Shown here: piece after piece, positions 1 to 10,611 of the stretch
Layout of the letters: every line of letters starts with the position of its first letter
How positions within the stretch are numbered: the stretch's first letter is position 1
NCBI GenBank assembly: GCA_002633025.1
Contig: NMRB01000160.1
Coordinates: 378,294-442,293, forward strand
Reading direction: 5' to 3'
DNA from: Notospermus geniculatus
Lineage: Eukaryota; Nemertea; Pilidiophora; Heteronemertea; Lineidae
Length of the DNA stretch: 64,000 bases
The notes under the pieces: model-generated
Databases searched by the model: none
Seen by the model: the letters and a program-made list of their open reading frames with translations, nothing else
What the model was told of the DNA's origin: nothing
Program-made: the position numbers and the translations under genes

Positions 1-457
1 CCTTCTCGGGGATATTTGGTGTTTTCACACGGAAATACTGCGTTTTTACCTCACCCACAATGGTTTAAAGGTGGTTCCGTATCAATCGTAACGTCGTCTT
101 AAACGATTTGCTTCGTCGATTTTAAAATACTGTCTGAGCGACTTCCTAAACGGTGTGCACCAAGCACAGCAAATAGGTTTTCCACTTGGTGGTGTTGACG
201 TTTTTCAGAGGCGTGATTTTTGTTGCACCCGATTGTCGTGTTTAGAAATATCTGACAGTGCAAGAGCGGAAAAGGCATGATTTCCTTAGAGTCTCCATCA
301 ATAAAAATACCTTTCTTTGTGAACTGTCTCGGTCTACCAGCCACATATCACCTGATTCGTTAATATGATAGTTCATACCTAAACTTAGACAACCACAAAA
401 ATTATTTTCCAATGCAATGTGACATCTCTAAGTTCTTCTTTTATAAGGAGGACAGGA

Positions 458-635
458 CGGTGTAATGTGTGAGAATGCCCCCCGTATGACAATGCCCGCT
501 TTATTGTTCGGCGGGCACTCAAATACAAAAAGACATGCTGATCAGTGCCTCCCTCATTGTCACGTTGCCGCTTATTCCGTCAATCTTTTGTTTGGGGGCA
601 TTGGCAAACGGGGGGCAGTGAAAAACATTACACGT
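458..635. repeat. MITE family A (CGGTGTAAC ends), copy 1
   Basis: The ends read CGGTGTAATG and CATTACACG, inverted relative to each other. A central stretch includes GCCGCTTATTCCGTCA. The same ends and centre recur at 15927-16219, 29303-29481, 39591-39753, 49388-49567 and 56098-56267. It has no coding capacity. I infer a non-autonomous DNA transposon; target duplication is not clear here. Confidence 0.6.
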
Positions 636-977
636 GAAACGGTCTTAGTTCATGCACTGTTTAACACAATCATATGTTTTTCAACTGCACATAATGCTAG
701 GGCGTGAGACGTCACGACTCTTCAAACGCATGACAAATTTCGCCGTTGGCAAAGATGGCTCAATTTTATGTTCATAAAAGAGAAATCACTGATTTGGCAC
801 CTGCGATATTTGGCGAAATTTCCACTCCCGTGACTTCCAGAAAACAGAAACAAACATCGACTCATGCACACAGAGGAATAGACCCTTCCTAGCTATGTTG
901 GAACTAACATTCCCCCTTTGACATGATCACTGCACTCAACCGCGACTGTATTCTTTGTGTGGCCATTTGAACGCTTA

Positions 978-1320
978 GGCCCGGTTGCACCAGCTATGCT
1001 CAAAGTCTGAGGTTGACCTCAGCTAAGTATGATTTGCTGTTACAATTTGAGGCTGAGAACGACTTTGAGGTTCTTGAGCACAACGTCAACCTTAAAGGAG
1101 CACGGTATTATCTCAAATGCGTTATTTGAATGCCGACGTAGAGGGAGACACCTAGCGGCAGTAAGACGAACTACAAAAATGCATTACAAAATGTACGCAG
1201 TAAATCGGGTCATTCGCCGAGACGTCAGACTCTTGGGTTGGAGAGTGGCGCGGTGGCACCAGCTGTCGAGAAAAAGTGGCAATACCGTGCTCCTTTAAGT
1301 ATGACTGGTGTAACCGGGCC
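978..1320. repeat. Inverted-repeat element (GGCCCGGTTGCACCAG ends) hosting a nested MITE
   Basis: The left end GGCCCGGTTGCACCAG matches the reverse complement of the right end CTGGTGTAACCGGGCC with one difference. The inner part is split by the TTAA element at 1092-1298, so this element is the older of the two. It shows no coding potential. Confidence 0.6.
1092..1298. mobile_element. TTAA-flanked MITE, nested copy
   Basis: The element is 207 bp. Its ends are TTAAAGGAGCACGGTATT and the exact inverse. TTAA at both boundaries is the kind of target duplication made by piggyBac- or Kolobok-type transposases. A second copy lies at 3604-3814 and shares the interior (for example ATGCATTACAAAATGTACGC). 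It is non-coding and presumably mobilised in trans. Confidence 0.75.
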
Positions 1321-2188
1321 TAGAATTTCCTCATTCTGCATCAGCGTTGAACACCCAGCGCGAATATATAAGGAAGGGTGTAGTGCTCGCTGTATTCGGC
1401 ATACTTTGCGTTTTGCGCGTGTCCGTTTCCTATGCGAGTGCGTGGTAGAACAAATAATTTTATTGTCGGTACCACACATAAACATAGGGAACGGACAAGC
1501 GCAAAGCGGAGAATTATGAATTTGCCTTAGGCCGAATTGGCTGATACCAAAATTATAGCTGCGCCACTGTGTGCGGCTGCGCCAAATATCAAACCGATTG
1601 GATTCAAGGAAAATGGCAGAGCCACGCGCGGTGCAGCCACGAATGTAGCTGTGCAATCAGGCGCACACTGCGAAATGAGGAACCCGCACGTCACAACGTG
1701 GCACTGCGAGCGTTTGTAGCGAAGTCTCTGTTTTTCTAACGTTATTTCCACTTATTTCTGGCGTGAAAATAAACAATTTGTGTTGGTCGCCCAACAATAA
1801 AACTTACATCATCTTGTAGCAGATGAAATTTTCTTTAATCTCATTCTTTTTTTCTTAAAATGAAGAGATACAATGGCGATAAAAGCAACGTCTTTTGTAT
1901 CATTTTTCCTGTAGAAAAATGTACAGGCAATTTTTTCATGACGCAACTTCAGCACCTCACATGACATCAAACGACACCTAAAATGACGTCGTTTTAGGTA
2001 AAAGCGCTCGCAGCGCCGACCTGTCGGTGAGCGGGTTCCCCATTCCGTGGCTCTGCCTTTTCAAATACGTCTGAGTACGCCCAGCTTAAGGAGGTAGCTG
2101 CAGAATTAGTTCCCGAAACAAAACACAAATAACTAAGTTATTTATTTCTCACACCAAACATAAATTAAAATAACGTAAAGTAAGATAC
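1321..2188. other. No gene recognised
   Basis: Open frames here are short, overlap on both strands and resemble no family I know. The stretch around 1950-2020 contains a short hairpin (CTAAAATGACGTCGTTTTAG). I see nothing else to annotate. Confidence 0.5.
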
Positions 2189-2359
2189 ATTAGTGAGTTT
2201 AAGAAACAACACGTTAACGCTAAAGCTAACGTTAATGACATCATTGACATTTTGACGTCACATCGAATGAATTCGTTGTATTTCTTCTGGGAGTGACGTC
2301 ATTTTGACGTAATTAGCGTTCGCGCTAGCGTTAACGTTTGGTTTCTTAAACTCACTAAT
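2189..2359. repeat. Small inverted-repeat element (ATTAGTGAGTTTAAGAAAC ends)
   Basis: ATTAGTGAGTTTAAGAAAC at the left is mirrored by GTTTCTTAAACTCACTAAT at the right. Internal copies of GTTAACG-type words also pair. Similar terminal words (TTTCTTAAACTCCCTAAT) occur near 20030, suggesting a dispersed family. Confidence 0.6.
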
Positions 2360-2728
2360 ATCAGTCAGGCGATAGAACACACTCAAAGAAAGTCGGCCTT
2401 TTTTTTCTCAATATTTAGGGCAAATCATCCGACAGTGGGTTAGTTGCGAGTCAACACTGCTCAGTGGCGTGTAAAAAATCCAGGGGCTTACGAAAGATAT
2501 GCGGAACAATGTATAATAGGCATGCTTTAAGTCACGTATCTTAAAAGCATGACGATATGGGAAATGGTTCGATAATGATTATATCACCTGATATCTCAAC
2601 CCGTGACGTTATCCATGTCATCGGTCTCTGAATCGCACGTTCAGGAGTGCGTATGGTCGCAGCATGCAGCCAGCATATTATTATGACTCATGAACAATAC
2701 ATGATTACATGTAAAATATTGTTACACG

Positions 2729-2803
2729 TTGGGGTCGAAAATTTGCTAAGTCCTGGAAGTTGACTTCTTGATATTTACCACTTTGTGTGTCAAATTTTGT
2801 GCT
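2729..2803 (-). repeat. Degenerate copy of the foldback element
   Basis: The stretch reads as a diverged reverse-oriented version of the left part of the foldback element at 3045-3279. It shares TTGGGGTCGAAAAT, a diverged GATTGACTTTTTG-like block and TTTGTGTGTCAAATTTTGTGCT-like sequence in the same order. It shows the family has older members here. Confidence 0.5.
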
Positions 2804-3029
2804 TTCTTCTTTGGGTTACACGTTGACACATTAAGATATCATTCGAGGTTTATTCCATTCAAGACTGAAGAGCTTTCCATGAGGTCTCGCGGTCGTATTT
2901 CCAGTATCTGTAGCGAGCTGTAGCAGAAGGACATTATAGCACTCCCGCGTATACCCCGCGATCACCAACTGAATCAAAATTTAGAACCGCTGAGATGTCA
3001 GTATAGCGATGATTCCACTATTCTCACAT

Positions 3030-3293
3030 CCAGTCAGGAGGAATCCAAGATACAGAATAGCACAAAATTGACACACAAAATGATAATAAGCAAAAAGTCA
3101 ATCTCCAGAATTCACGAATTTTCGACCACACCAACCGGGGTTTTTTTAAGTGGAACTTTACAATCTGAAACTCTAGAAAAGTCTTTTCTAGAGTTTCAGA
3201 TTGTAAAGTTCCACTTGAAAAAGACCCCGGTTGGGGTCGAAAATTCGCGAATTCTGGAGATTGACTTTTTGCTTATTATCCAGTCAGGAGGAA
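3030..3293. mobile_element. Foldback element with 14-bp target duplication, copy 1
   Basis: The element body is 3045-3279. CCAGTCAGGAGGAA is present on both sides (3030-3043 and 3280-3293) as a 14-bp direct repeat. The body starts CCAAGATACAG with about 40 bp of unpaired sequence. Two ~100-bp arms follow that are nearly perfect reverse complements, meeting at AGAAAAGTCTTTTCT. The end is GCTTATTAT. A 14-bp duplication is longer than most cut-and-paste transposases make and is typical of LINE-type reverse transcription. The second copy at 47704-47946 has a different 14-bp duplication. Confidence 0.75.
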
Positions 3294-3442
3294 GATAACG
3301 TTTGCATTCCGGCAATCCTTGCCGGTACAGAGTAGGCCTACATGTAACTCTCCCAGTATTCGTATTAAGGGAACCTTATTGGATCCCCTACAGTACCGCC
3401 TAGCTGACCCGACATAACGATTCGAGGGCTGATCTAGCTAAA

Positions 3443-3592
3443 ATAGATGCGGTTCGTGCTCTGGTGCGGCAAAGGTAGGGGTGTTTTTAAAGTTGACTGA
3501 CCCAACGCTGCTCGACCCATCTTTCAGCCGGGTCAGTCGACTTTAAAATCACCCCTATAGCGTTGCCGCACCGGAGTACGAACCGCATCTAT
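3443..3592. repeat. Inverted-repeat element (ATAGATGCGGTTCGT ends)
   Basis: ATAGATGCGGTTCGTGCTC at the left pairs with GAGTACGAACCGCATCTAT at the right. Internal arms (GGGGTGTTTTTAAAGT... and ...ACTTTAAAATCACCCC) pair as well. The whole is a ~150-bp hairpin without coding capacity. Confidence 0.65.
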
Positions 3593-3603
3593 GTGTCTTT
3601 AGC

Positions 3604-3814
3604 TTAAAGGAGCACGGTATTGCATCTCTACTGCGTTATTTGACTGCCGACGTAGAGGGAGCCACCTAGCGGCAGCAACACGAACTACAAAAATGCATTA
3701 CAAAATGTACGCAGTAAATCGGGTCATTCGCCGAATCGTAGTTAGTCCCCGGGTTGGAGAGTGGCGCGGTGGCGCCAGCTGTCGAGAAAAAGTGGCAATA
3801 CCGTGCTCCTTTAA
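3604..3814. mobile_element. TTAA-flanked MITE, second copy
   Basis: It has the same 18-bp ends (TTAAAGGAGCACGGTATT and its inverse) and interior as the copy at 1092-1298, with TTAA on both sides. It sits about 10 bp beyond the hairpin element at 3443-3592. Confidence 0.75.
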
Positions 3815-4338
3815 CCCTAACCCCCATCCAACGCTCCTCGCACACTGCTGTCGGCCAATGCCCCTACAAACCCTTTAAACCACTAGGCCCAGGTTGGTTG
3901 TGGTACTGTAGGGGATTCAATTAAACGATTTCCCCAGTATTCGTATCCGTTAGTTGTTGTTGTTCTTCTTCTTCTGCGTCAGCACTTCTTGTCTGCCTCC
4001 TCGACTCCTAGAACCCTGCCTTCAACTGCCGTCAGTGACTCTCGAATCCTCTCCTTCAAGATATCATTCCCCAACCTTTCCACCATAGCGGTACATTCTT
4101 CCAAACTTAACTTCTGTCCACTTGATGGCAAGGGCTCCCGTGAACCGGTTTCGAATGCATCCTCAATTCGGCTGCATTCTTTTTCGCAGTGGCGTCGGAA
4201 GGAGTTGATTCTGAAATACAATAAAAATAACGATTGGCATAATCAGGCGACTGATTCATGGCTGTGGCAAGTAGGCCCTGCTTCATTTCGATTTTTCTCG
4301 TGCGAGTTTTCCCTCAATGGAGAATTGGGTTCCAAAGA

Positions 4339-4477
4339 GCGGCTTTCCATTGGAACATTTCATGAGCAGAAACGCTCGAAAGCATTGTTTGTTTCCGCGT
4401 CGTGACCAACGCCGCGGAAAAACATTACAATGCTTTCGAGCGTTTTCGCACACGGAAACGCTCCAATGGAAAGCCGC
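4339..4477. repeat. MITE family C (GCGGCTTTCCATTGG ends), copy 1
   Basis: The ends GCGGCTTTCCATTGGA and TCCAATGGAAAGCCGC are perfect inverses. Subterminal GAAACGCTCGAAAGCATTGT also pairs with its inverse. A shorter relative lies at 11412-11490. Confidence 0.65.
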
Positions 4478-4694
4478 CTTTCTACTGCTTACGCCGAGAC
4501 CAATGCCACGGACGAGTCCACGTTGTTTTCTACGACTGATTTTGCCCACAGGTAGACAATCCCATCAAGAAAACATTAAGTGGCGCAGCACCGCTGGTGC
4601 ATTGAATACCGGTACAAAAATACGGAGACCCAAAACGAAGAAGCCAGTATGTACGAGTAGTTTTTTCCACGCGTACATTTAGACGACATTCTGC

Positions 4695-5571
4695 CTACCT
4701 CTGAAACAAATGATGAACGCTTCTCATCCAAGAATCCTTCATTTTCCCATGCTGTTCACTCGGTACGTACACCTCGGCAGGGTCCACATCAACAAGTAAT
4801 TTCTGTTTCTCTTTGAAAAGTTCCTCAATCTGTCGTCCGAGTCTGATGTGCCCCCTCACCAGGCAGTTAAGGGGCAAAACTTCAATGGCCTCTTTGTAGA
4901 TTTCAACAGAAATTCTCATCAGTTTAACGTTTTCGATAGCAGACGCATGGGCCTCAATAACATGCAAGTGATGTGTACCAAAGTCATCCGCCGTTGGGCC
5001 TACTTGCGCCTCAGAAGGCGTGTAGTTTCTGGTTTCCTCGTCGATCGTCGCGACAAGTGCTCCCTCGGATTCATCTACAAATACTTCCAGCATGTCTAAT
5101 TCACCACGCATTTTTTCAGGACCGTGGGTCAGGCACATATAATACACGACAGATTCCAACCCCTTAATACCAAGCACACCACGATGAAAATCATCGGTCG
5201 CCATTTCAGGCAGACCGTGCAACCAGCTCAGGCAGGAAAAGTACAGCTGAAGCAAGCACCGCACGGCTTCGTCACGGTACTGCTGGACATTTCCGAGTGC
5301 CGCCATTTTTAACTTCCGTAGATTACGACGCAAGCGTTTAATGGATCGGTTGAACTTAACTGGAACTGTTCCCAAGAGTATGTCGAGTAGTCGGTCCAAA
5401 TTCTCTACTGTCCTCTCGGCCCTGTGGTACTCATCGGAGGTAAATGGACAGTCGCCTGACTCTTCCTCGACACATGGGGCATCTTTGTTGACCGACTCAA
5501 AGAGCAGTTGCAGCGCAAAGATTTGGTCGCTTTCTTTAAAGACGTCGCAGTTTCGTGGGATTGGTTCATAG
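4695..5571 (-). CDS. 3' terminal exon of the unrecognised gene
   Basis: The exon opens after acceptor AATTTTGCAG at YEPIPRNCDVFKES and ends at the stop at 4695 after ...RSVHHLFQR. The roughly 290 residues are Leu/Glu-rich and probably helical, with a basic stretch KFNRSIKRLRRNLRKLKM. No family is recognised. This is the best-supported part of the gene because it is a long uninterrupted frame. Confidence 0.6.
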
Positions 5572-8500
5572 CTGCAAAATTTCCACACACTACAAATGTA
5601 CATGTACATGTAATTATCAATAGTCAACAAGGATGTCCAGGATAGCTAGCTTATTGGGCCCAAGCAGTAACACACTGAGTACAAGTACATGCATATTTTT
5701 TTGGGAGGCGAGATGAGCAAGTGAGCAGGTTTTGTTTTACGTAGACGCAAAAATAGACATCCATTTTTGGCGACGCTATATTTCAAAGTTGCTCATGGCG
5801 ACCTCAGCCGAACAGACGACACAGCAACAAGGTCCAGCCCACTGATGTAACCCAAATAATAACGATGTCATTGCACACTACCTACCGTTCTGGCAACTTC
5901 AGCTCGCGAATCAATTCCTTGTGTTGAGCTGCCAAATTCTGTGCTCTCTTCACCGCCTCTGCAGGGAGAGGGTTTTCGGTATACAAAAGGTCTATTCTTG
6001 ATCTCACTGGACTCATCGAGGCCAAGTTGTCAGTGCAGGTTTTGAACAGGGAGCGCCACCTATAGAATACGAAAGGTGAAATATACAAGGTGAAATATAT
6101 TCGAAAGCATGGACCTCGTTACAGTATGATGATATGCAGGAAAACATCATCTCGTAAATTCAGATTCCAGTTTCGAACAAAGATTTGGTCGCTTTCTTTA
6201 AAGACGTCGCAGTTTCGTGGGATTGGTTCATAGCTGCAAAATTTCCACACACTACAAATGTACATGTACTTATCAATAGTCAACAATGATGTCCAGGATA
6301 GCTAGCTTATTGGGCCCAAGCAGTAACACACTGAGTACAAGTACATGCATATTTTTTTGGGAGGCGAGATGAGCAAGTGAGCAGGTTTTGTTTTACGTAG
6401 ACGCAAAAATAGACATCGATTTTTGGCGACGCTATATTTCAAAGTTGCTCATGGCGACCTCAGCCGAACAGACGACACAGCAACAAGGTCCAGCCCACTG
6501 ATGTAACCCAAATAATAACGATGACATTGCACACTACCTACCGTTCTGGCAACTTCAGCTCGCGAATCAATTCCTTGTGTTGAGCTGCCAAATTCCGTGC
6601 TCTCTTCACCGCCTCTGCAGGGAGAGGGTTTTCGGTATACAAAAGGTCTATTCTTGATCTCACTGGACTCATCGAGGCCAAGTTGTCAGTGCAGGTTTTG
6701 AACAGGGAGCGCCACCTATAGAATACGAAAGGTGAAATATATTCGAAAGCAAGGACCTCGTTACAGTATGATGATATGTAGGAAAACACCATCTCGTAAA
6801 TTCAGATTCCAGTTTCGAGTGCAAGTTATTTCCAGGGGCAGTAGGCCCTACTGGCAAACTTGGACAGCTTGGCCTGGCGATATTACCAGGCCTAAGGCAT
6901 TCGAAAAAAGCCCACCCCCACTGGCATATAAATAGGTATTGGGGGTGGGAATATCAGAGGTGCTAGTCGTCAATGGGTACCGTCTGCAAAAGAACACCTC
7001 TTCACATGCAAAGTCCAAACAAAAGCTCCTGCAGAATAATCCGGTGTCCTCCAGGCGAAAATTGTGGGTGATGACCAACCATTGGTCCAACGGCAACATC
7101 ATGTCTTGATACTGTCTTGTGGATATGACCAAGTGACCACAGTATTGACCCCCCCCCTCCACAAAAAACAACAACAGGGTACTCACCTCTGAAGGTACTG
7201 CCGCAGCTGTGCATATATAGGTGTCCCTTCAAAAAATGCGATTCTCTCTTCCTCATTCATCAGTTTGGTCCGATTCAGCTTGGCTGGAAGGTCCGAATCA
7301 GCTAAGGATCTGTACTCGTCCGACCACGAAGACGTCATACATCCGATAGTATCCAAACACGTGGTCAAATTTGACAATTTCTCGAGAGCAAGTCTGTAGG
7401 ACGTTTGTGCGATTTCAAAATAATTGACGTCAGAAAAAAGCGGGGAATTTTGTCGGAGTATTTCCTCACTTTGTCTTGTTATTATTTCGTAGCATTCATC
7501 CGCAGACCACGTAAAATTGTACGTGCAGTCGTTTGCAAATAGTTTCAGGTACAAAGCATTCTTGAAATTGCGACGTACGAGTCTGTATTCCTCCATGCAC
7601 TGTCCTACTTGGGCGGTGACCACGACGGTGTCGGAATCAACTGGCGCGAGAAGCGAAGCCTCATCAAGGGCCAACTCTGCTTTCTTTATGTTGCCAAGAA
7701 GATTCGTAAGAACGGTTTTCGTAGTCTGTAGGACGTTTGTGCGATTTCAAAATAATTGACGTCAGAAAAAAGCGGGGAATTTTTTCGGAGTATTTCCTCA
7801 CTTTGTCTTGTTATTATTTCGTAGCATTCATCCGCAGACCACGTAAAATTGTACGTGCAGTCGTTTGCAAATAGTTTCAGGTACAAAGCATTCTTGAAAT
7901 TGCGACGTACGAGTCTGTATTCCTCCATGCACTGTCCTACTTGGGCGGTGACCACGACGGTATCGGAATCAACTGGCGCGAGAAGCGAAGCCTCATCAAG
8001 GGCCAACTCTGCTTTCTTTATGTTGCCAAGAAGATTCGTAAGAACGGTTTTCGTCTTTTTCACTCCACCACCAATTCCAACAAGAACGTCTCCGATCACG
8101 TGAACATCACCAATGGCCTGATCTGGGAAACCTTCGATGTATTTCAAACACGCGGTATGCAGTTTTTCGACAATTGTGCAACTGCTGATCTTGATCCGGG
8201 TCAACATCAATTTCCAGGCGTCACAAATCTTCAAGATGTCGAAGAGGCAATTCGAGGCGGCGTTGTGGAAGGATGCGTTCTTGGCCAACGAATTAGTAGC
8301 GATATTAATTAGTTCCGCTGCTTCCTGTAAACAAACAAGGGCGTCATCGACGAAAAATATCTGGCTTATATCCTCCAGGATCTCGATACCAGAATCGCTA
8401 GAATCCCATCGGTGAACCTTCTCTTTAGACAGACGTACATTTTCTGCCTTTGTCAGAGCAACTCTCCGGCTATCGTCCAGTGTCTTTTGGTTGACTTCAC

Positions 8501-9768
8501 CATTTGACGCTAGGTCGGCTCCCTTCTTATCCTCGACCTCGTCAACGATGTGATTGTCAAATTCCGGGCAAGAGGTGTAAGACTCACTTTCCTCGGCCTG
8601 ACTCCCTGTCCCATCAGTACATGCGGATGATGTTTTATCATCGTCTTTGTACTGCTTCCTGTAAACAAACAAGGGCGTCATCGACGAAAAATATCTGGCT
8701 TATATCCTCCAGGATCTCGATACCAGAATCGCTAGAATCCCATGGGTGAACCTTCTCTTTAGACAGACATACATTTTCTGCCTTTGTCAGAGCAACTCTC
8801 CGGCTATCGTCCAATGTCTTTTGGTTGACTTCACCATTTGACGCTAGATCGGCTCCCTTCTTATCCTCGACCTCGTCAACGATGTGATTGTCAAATTCCG
8901 GGCAAGAGGTGTAAAACTCACTTTCCTCGGCCTGACTCCCTGTCCCATCAGTACATGCGGATGATGTTTTATCATCGTCTTTGTCTGTATCGGCGTCATC
9001 TTTAGCTGCACTTGACGCTAGATCGTCTCCCTTCGTATCCTCGACCTGGTGAACGATGTGATTGTCAAATTCCGGGGAAGAGGTGTAAAACTCCTTTTCC
9101 TCGCCCTGACTCCCTGTCACATCAGTACGTTCGGATGATGTTTGATCATCGTCTTTGTCAGTATCGGCGTCATTTTCAGCTGCATTTGACACTAGATGGG
9201 CTCTCTTTGTATCCTCGACCTTGTCAAATTCCGGGCAAGAGGTGTAAAACTCCGGTTCCTCTGCCTGACTCCCTGCGACATCTTTGTCTGTATCGGCGTC
9301 ATCTTCAGCTACATTGGACACTAGATGGGCTCCATTCTTATCCTCATCGATGTAATTCTTCCTCGGTTCCTCGGGCTGTGTCCGTTTCACAGCGATACGT
9401 GGTTGTTTATCATCGTCTTTGTCTGTCTCAATGTCATCTTCAGCTGCATTGGACACTAGATCGGCTCCCTTCTTATCCTCGACCTCGTCAACGATATAAC
9501 TGTCAATAACCTCCCCGTCCTCAAAAGTGGGAACCGGCGAACTTGGCTCTGTCGTTGAACCGGATGAACCTGCTTGCTCCGCCTGGTAAATGCAATCCTT
9601 GTTGCTGTCTTCCGAACATAACTGTGTACCGTTTGGTTGCCCACTCGATGGTAATGGCTCTGACACCAGCGTAGGACAGGACTGGTTTTCCTGGGGGCTT
9701 GCACGACGGTCAGCCGAATGAGAATCCATGACGGTCATTCCCGGGATCAATGCTCCAATCATAGACAT
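4695..9768 (-). CDS. Unrecognised gene: acidic repeat region plus helical C-terminus, three exons
   Basis: The exons that join in frame are 9768-7187, 6715-6542 and 5571-4695. The junctions are AG|GTGAGT to TATAG|GTGGCG (giving ...QYLQ-R-WRSLF...) and CG|GTAGGT to TTGCAG|CTATG (giving ...LPE-R-YEPIP...). Phases agree at both. I do not recognise the protein family. The N-terminal part has about four diverged acidic repeats, each containing a DADTDKDDD-like block and a FYTSCPEFD-like block. The middle and C-terminus are rich in Leu/Glu/Lys and look helical. No signal peptide, membrane segment or catalytic motif is visible. Two near-exact tandem duplications inside the large exon (near 7391 and 8318) break the frame, so the continuous protein exists only if those duplications are assembly artefacts or allelic. 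The upstream start (9768) is the first ATG of the frame; an upstream exon is not excluded. Confidence 0.6.
5886..6059 (-). CDS. Duplicate of the middle exon
   Basis: It differs from the exon at 6542-6715 by only a few bases and has the same splice signals. If both copies were used, the protein would contain the ~58-residue segment twice; 174 nt keeps the frame. The surrounding ~660-bp duplication also copies the start of the last exon, so an assembly artefact is equally likely. Confidence 0.45.
6542..6715 (-). CDS. Middle exon of the unrecognised gene
   Basis: The exon is 174 nt, bounded by acceptor TTCTATAG|GTGGCG and donor GAACG|GTAGGT. It encodes ...WRSLFKTCTDNLASMSPVR... ending LKLPE and a split Arg. 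Phases match the exons on both sides. An almost identical copy lies at 5886-6059 because of the local tandem duplication. Confidence 0.6.
7187..9768 (-). CDS. Large 5' exon of the unrecognised gene
   Basis: This exon carries the start codon at 9768 (MSMIGALIPG...) and a polar Ser/Glu/Asp-rich leader. Acidic repeats follow between roughly 9500 and 8950, then a segment with WDSSDSGIEILEDISQIFF. A helix-rich stretch runs to the donor CTTCAGAG|GTGAGT at 7187. Reading is continuous from 9768 to about 8652, from 8681 to about 7723, and from 7674 to 7187. The changes of frame fall at the two tandem-duplication junctions. Codon usage looks like real coding sequence throughout. Confidence 0.55.
7391..8054. 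repeat. Tandem duplication of ~332 bp inside the 5' exon
   Basis: AGTCTGTAGGACGTTTGTGC occurs at 7391 and again at 7723, followed by near-identical sequence for about 330 bp up to AAGAACGGTTTTCGT. The offset of 332 shifts the frame: the upstream copy runs into a stop after ...TSYRLRKPFLRIFLAT. Confidence 0.8.
8318..8985. repeat. Tandem duplication of ~334 bp inside the 5' exon
   Basis: The sequence starting CTGCTTCCTGTAAACAAAC at 8318 restarts at 8652 and stays nearly identical for about 330 bp. The offset of 334 is not a multiple of three, so the reading frame is lost at the junction. Either one copy is a misassembled haplotype or the allele is broken. Confidence 0.8.
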
Positions 9769-10611
9769 CGCTGAAACTTCCGGTAGGCCTAGATCTGAAT
9801 AAAGGGCCCACCGTCCAAAAAGATAGTCAGTGCGTAGGCCTATACCCGTAAGGTCCCGAATGCCTCGCTGAGACCTCGACAGAAGTCTGTTATCGTCCCG
9901 ATAGGGATACAGGTCATGGACGCGTCAGCTGATCTCGGAAGTGTGAACACACGTGACAGAACACAGCCAAGGAAAAAATCTCCTCAGACAGTTCTCTATC
10001 CCGTCGAAGTCATGGAAGTTCGTTGCAGGAATTAAACTCCCAGGCGTGCCGTGGTAGCTAGTTACTGCACAATGAATCTGGAGGATCCAAACGTATGAGA
10101 TGACCACTATAATACCAGCCATCCAGTAGGCCGAGGCCTGTAAGCTCCAAGTACGTACATGTACATGGCCACGTATTCCTGATCGATGTGGGGATTCCCC
10201 AGTTTACAGCATAATCACATGTTCACTTCATGATAATTGGCCTGTCACATGTACCGTACCAACGTACCTACATCACGAGCAGAATGGCTCGAAAGTGCAG
10301 GCCTTGTAGCGGTGACGCCATGGAGCATAGCCTGTTTACTGTGGGCGTTGGTCGCAGGCGTGACAGCTTTATAAAAACCTGACGTCCACTAGGGTGCGGA
10401 CAAGACGCGGAATGTAGTAAATCCGCACTCATTCAGCAATCTCTCCGCATATTCTTGAAAGATTCCATTCACTGTCTTTATCATTCCTAAACATTTCAAG
10501 TCGTTTCTGCAATTTCAGGAGAGGGCAAAATGCCCAATATTCATTGACGTGGAAAGAATGCTGAAATAACATAATTTGCTTCCGCAACCATTCCTAATGT
10601 TGTCGGCGCTC
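9769..10611. other. No gene recognised upstream of the unrecognised gene
   Basis: A 65-codon minus-strand frame (10122-9925) begins with a hydrophobic stretch (MAGIIVVISYVWILQIH). It has no supporting splice link or family resemblance. The rest shows no clear structure. Confidence 0.4.

Larger units (their letters stand above)
5521..6819. repeat. Tandem duplication of ~660 bp covering the middle exon
   Basis: Sequence from ATTTGGTCGCTTTCTTTAAA at 5521 to about 6176 restarts at 6183 and runs to about 6819 with few differences. Each copy holds one middle exon, the intron and the first ~50 nt of the last exon. The second copy lacks a few bases of the ACATGTACATGT stretch. Confidence 0.8.

Noticed and set aside
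1225-1656. 143-codon minus-strand frame
   Set aside because: It overlaps the nested MITE and an equally long plus-strand frame, and there is no family resemblance.
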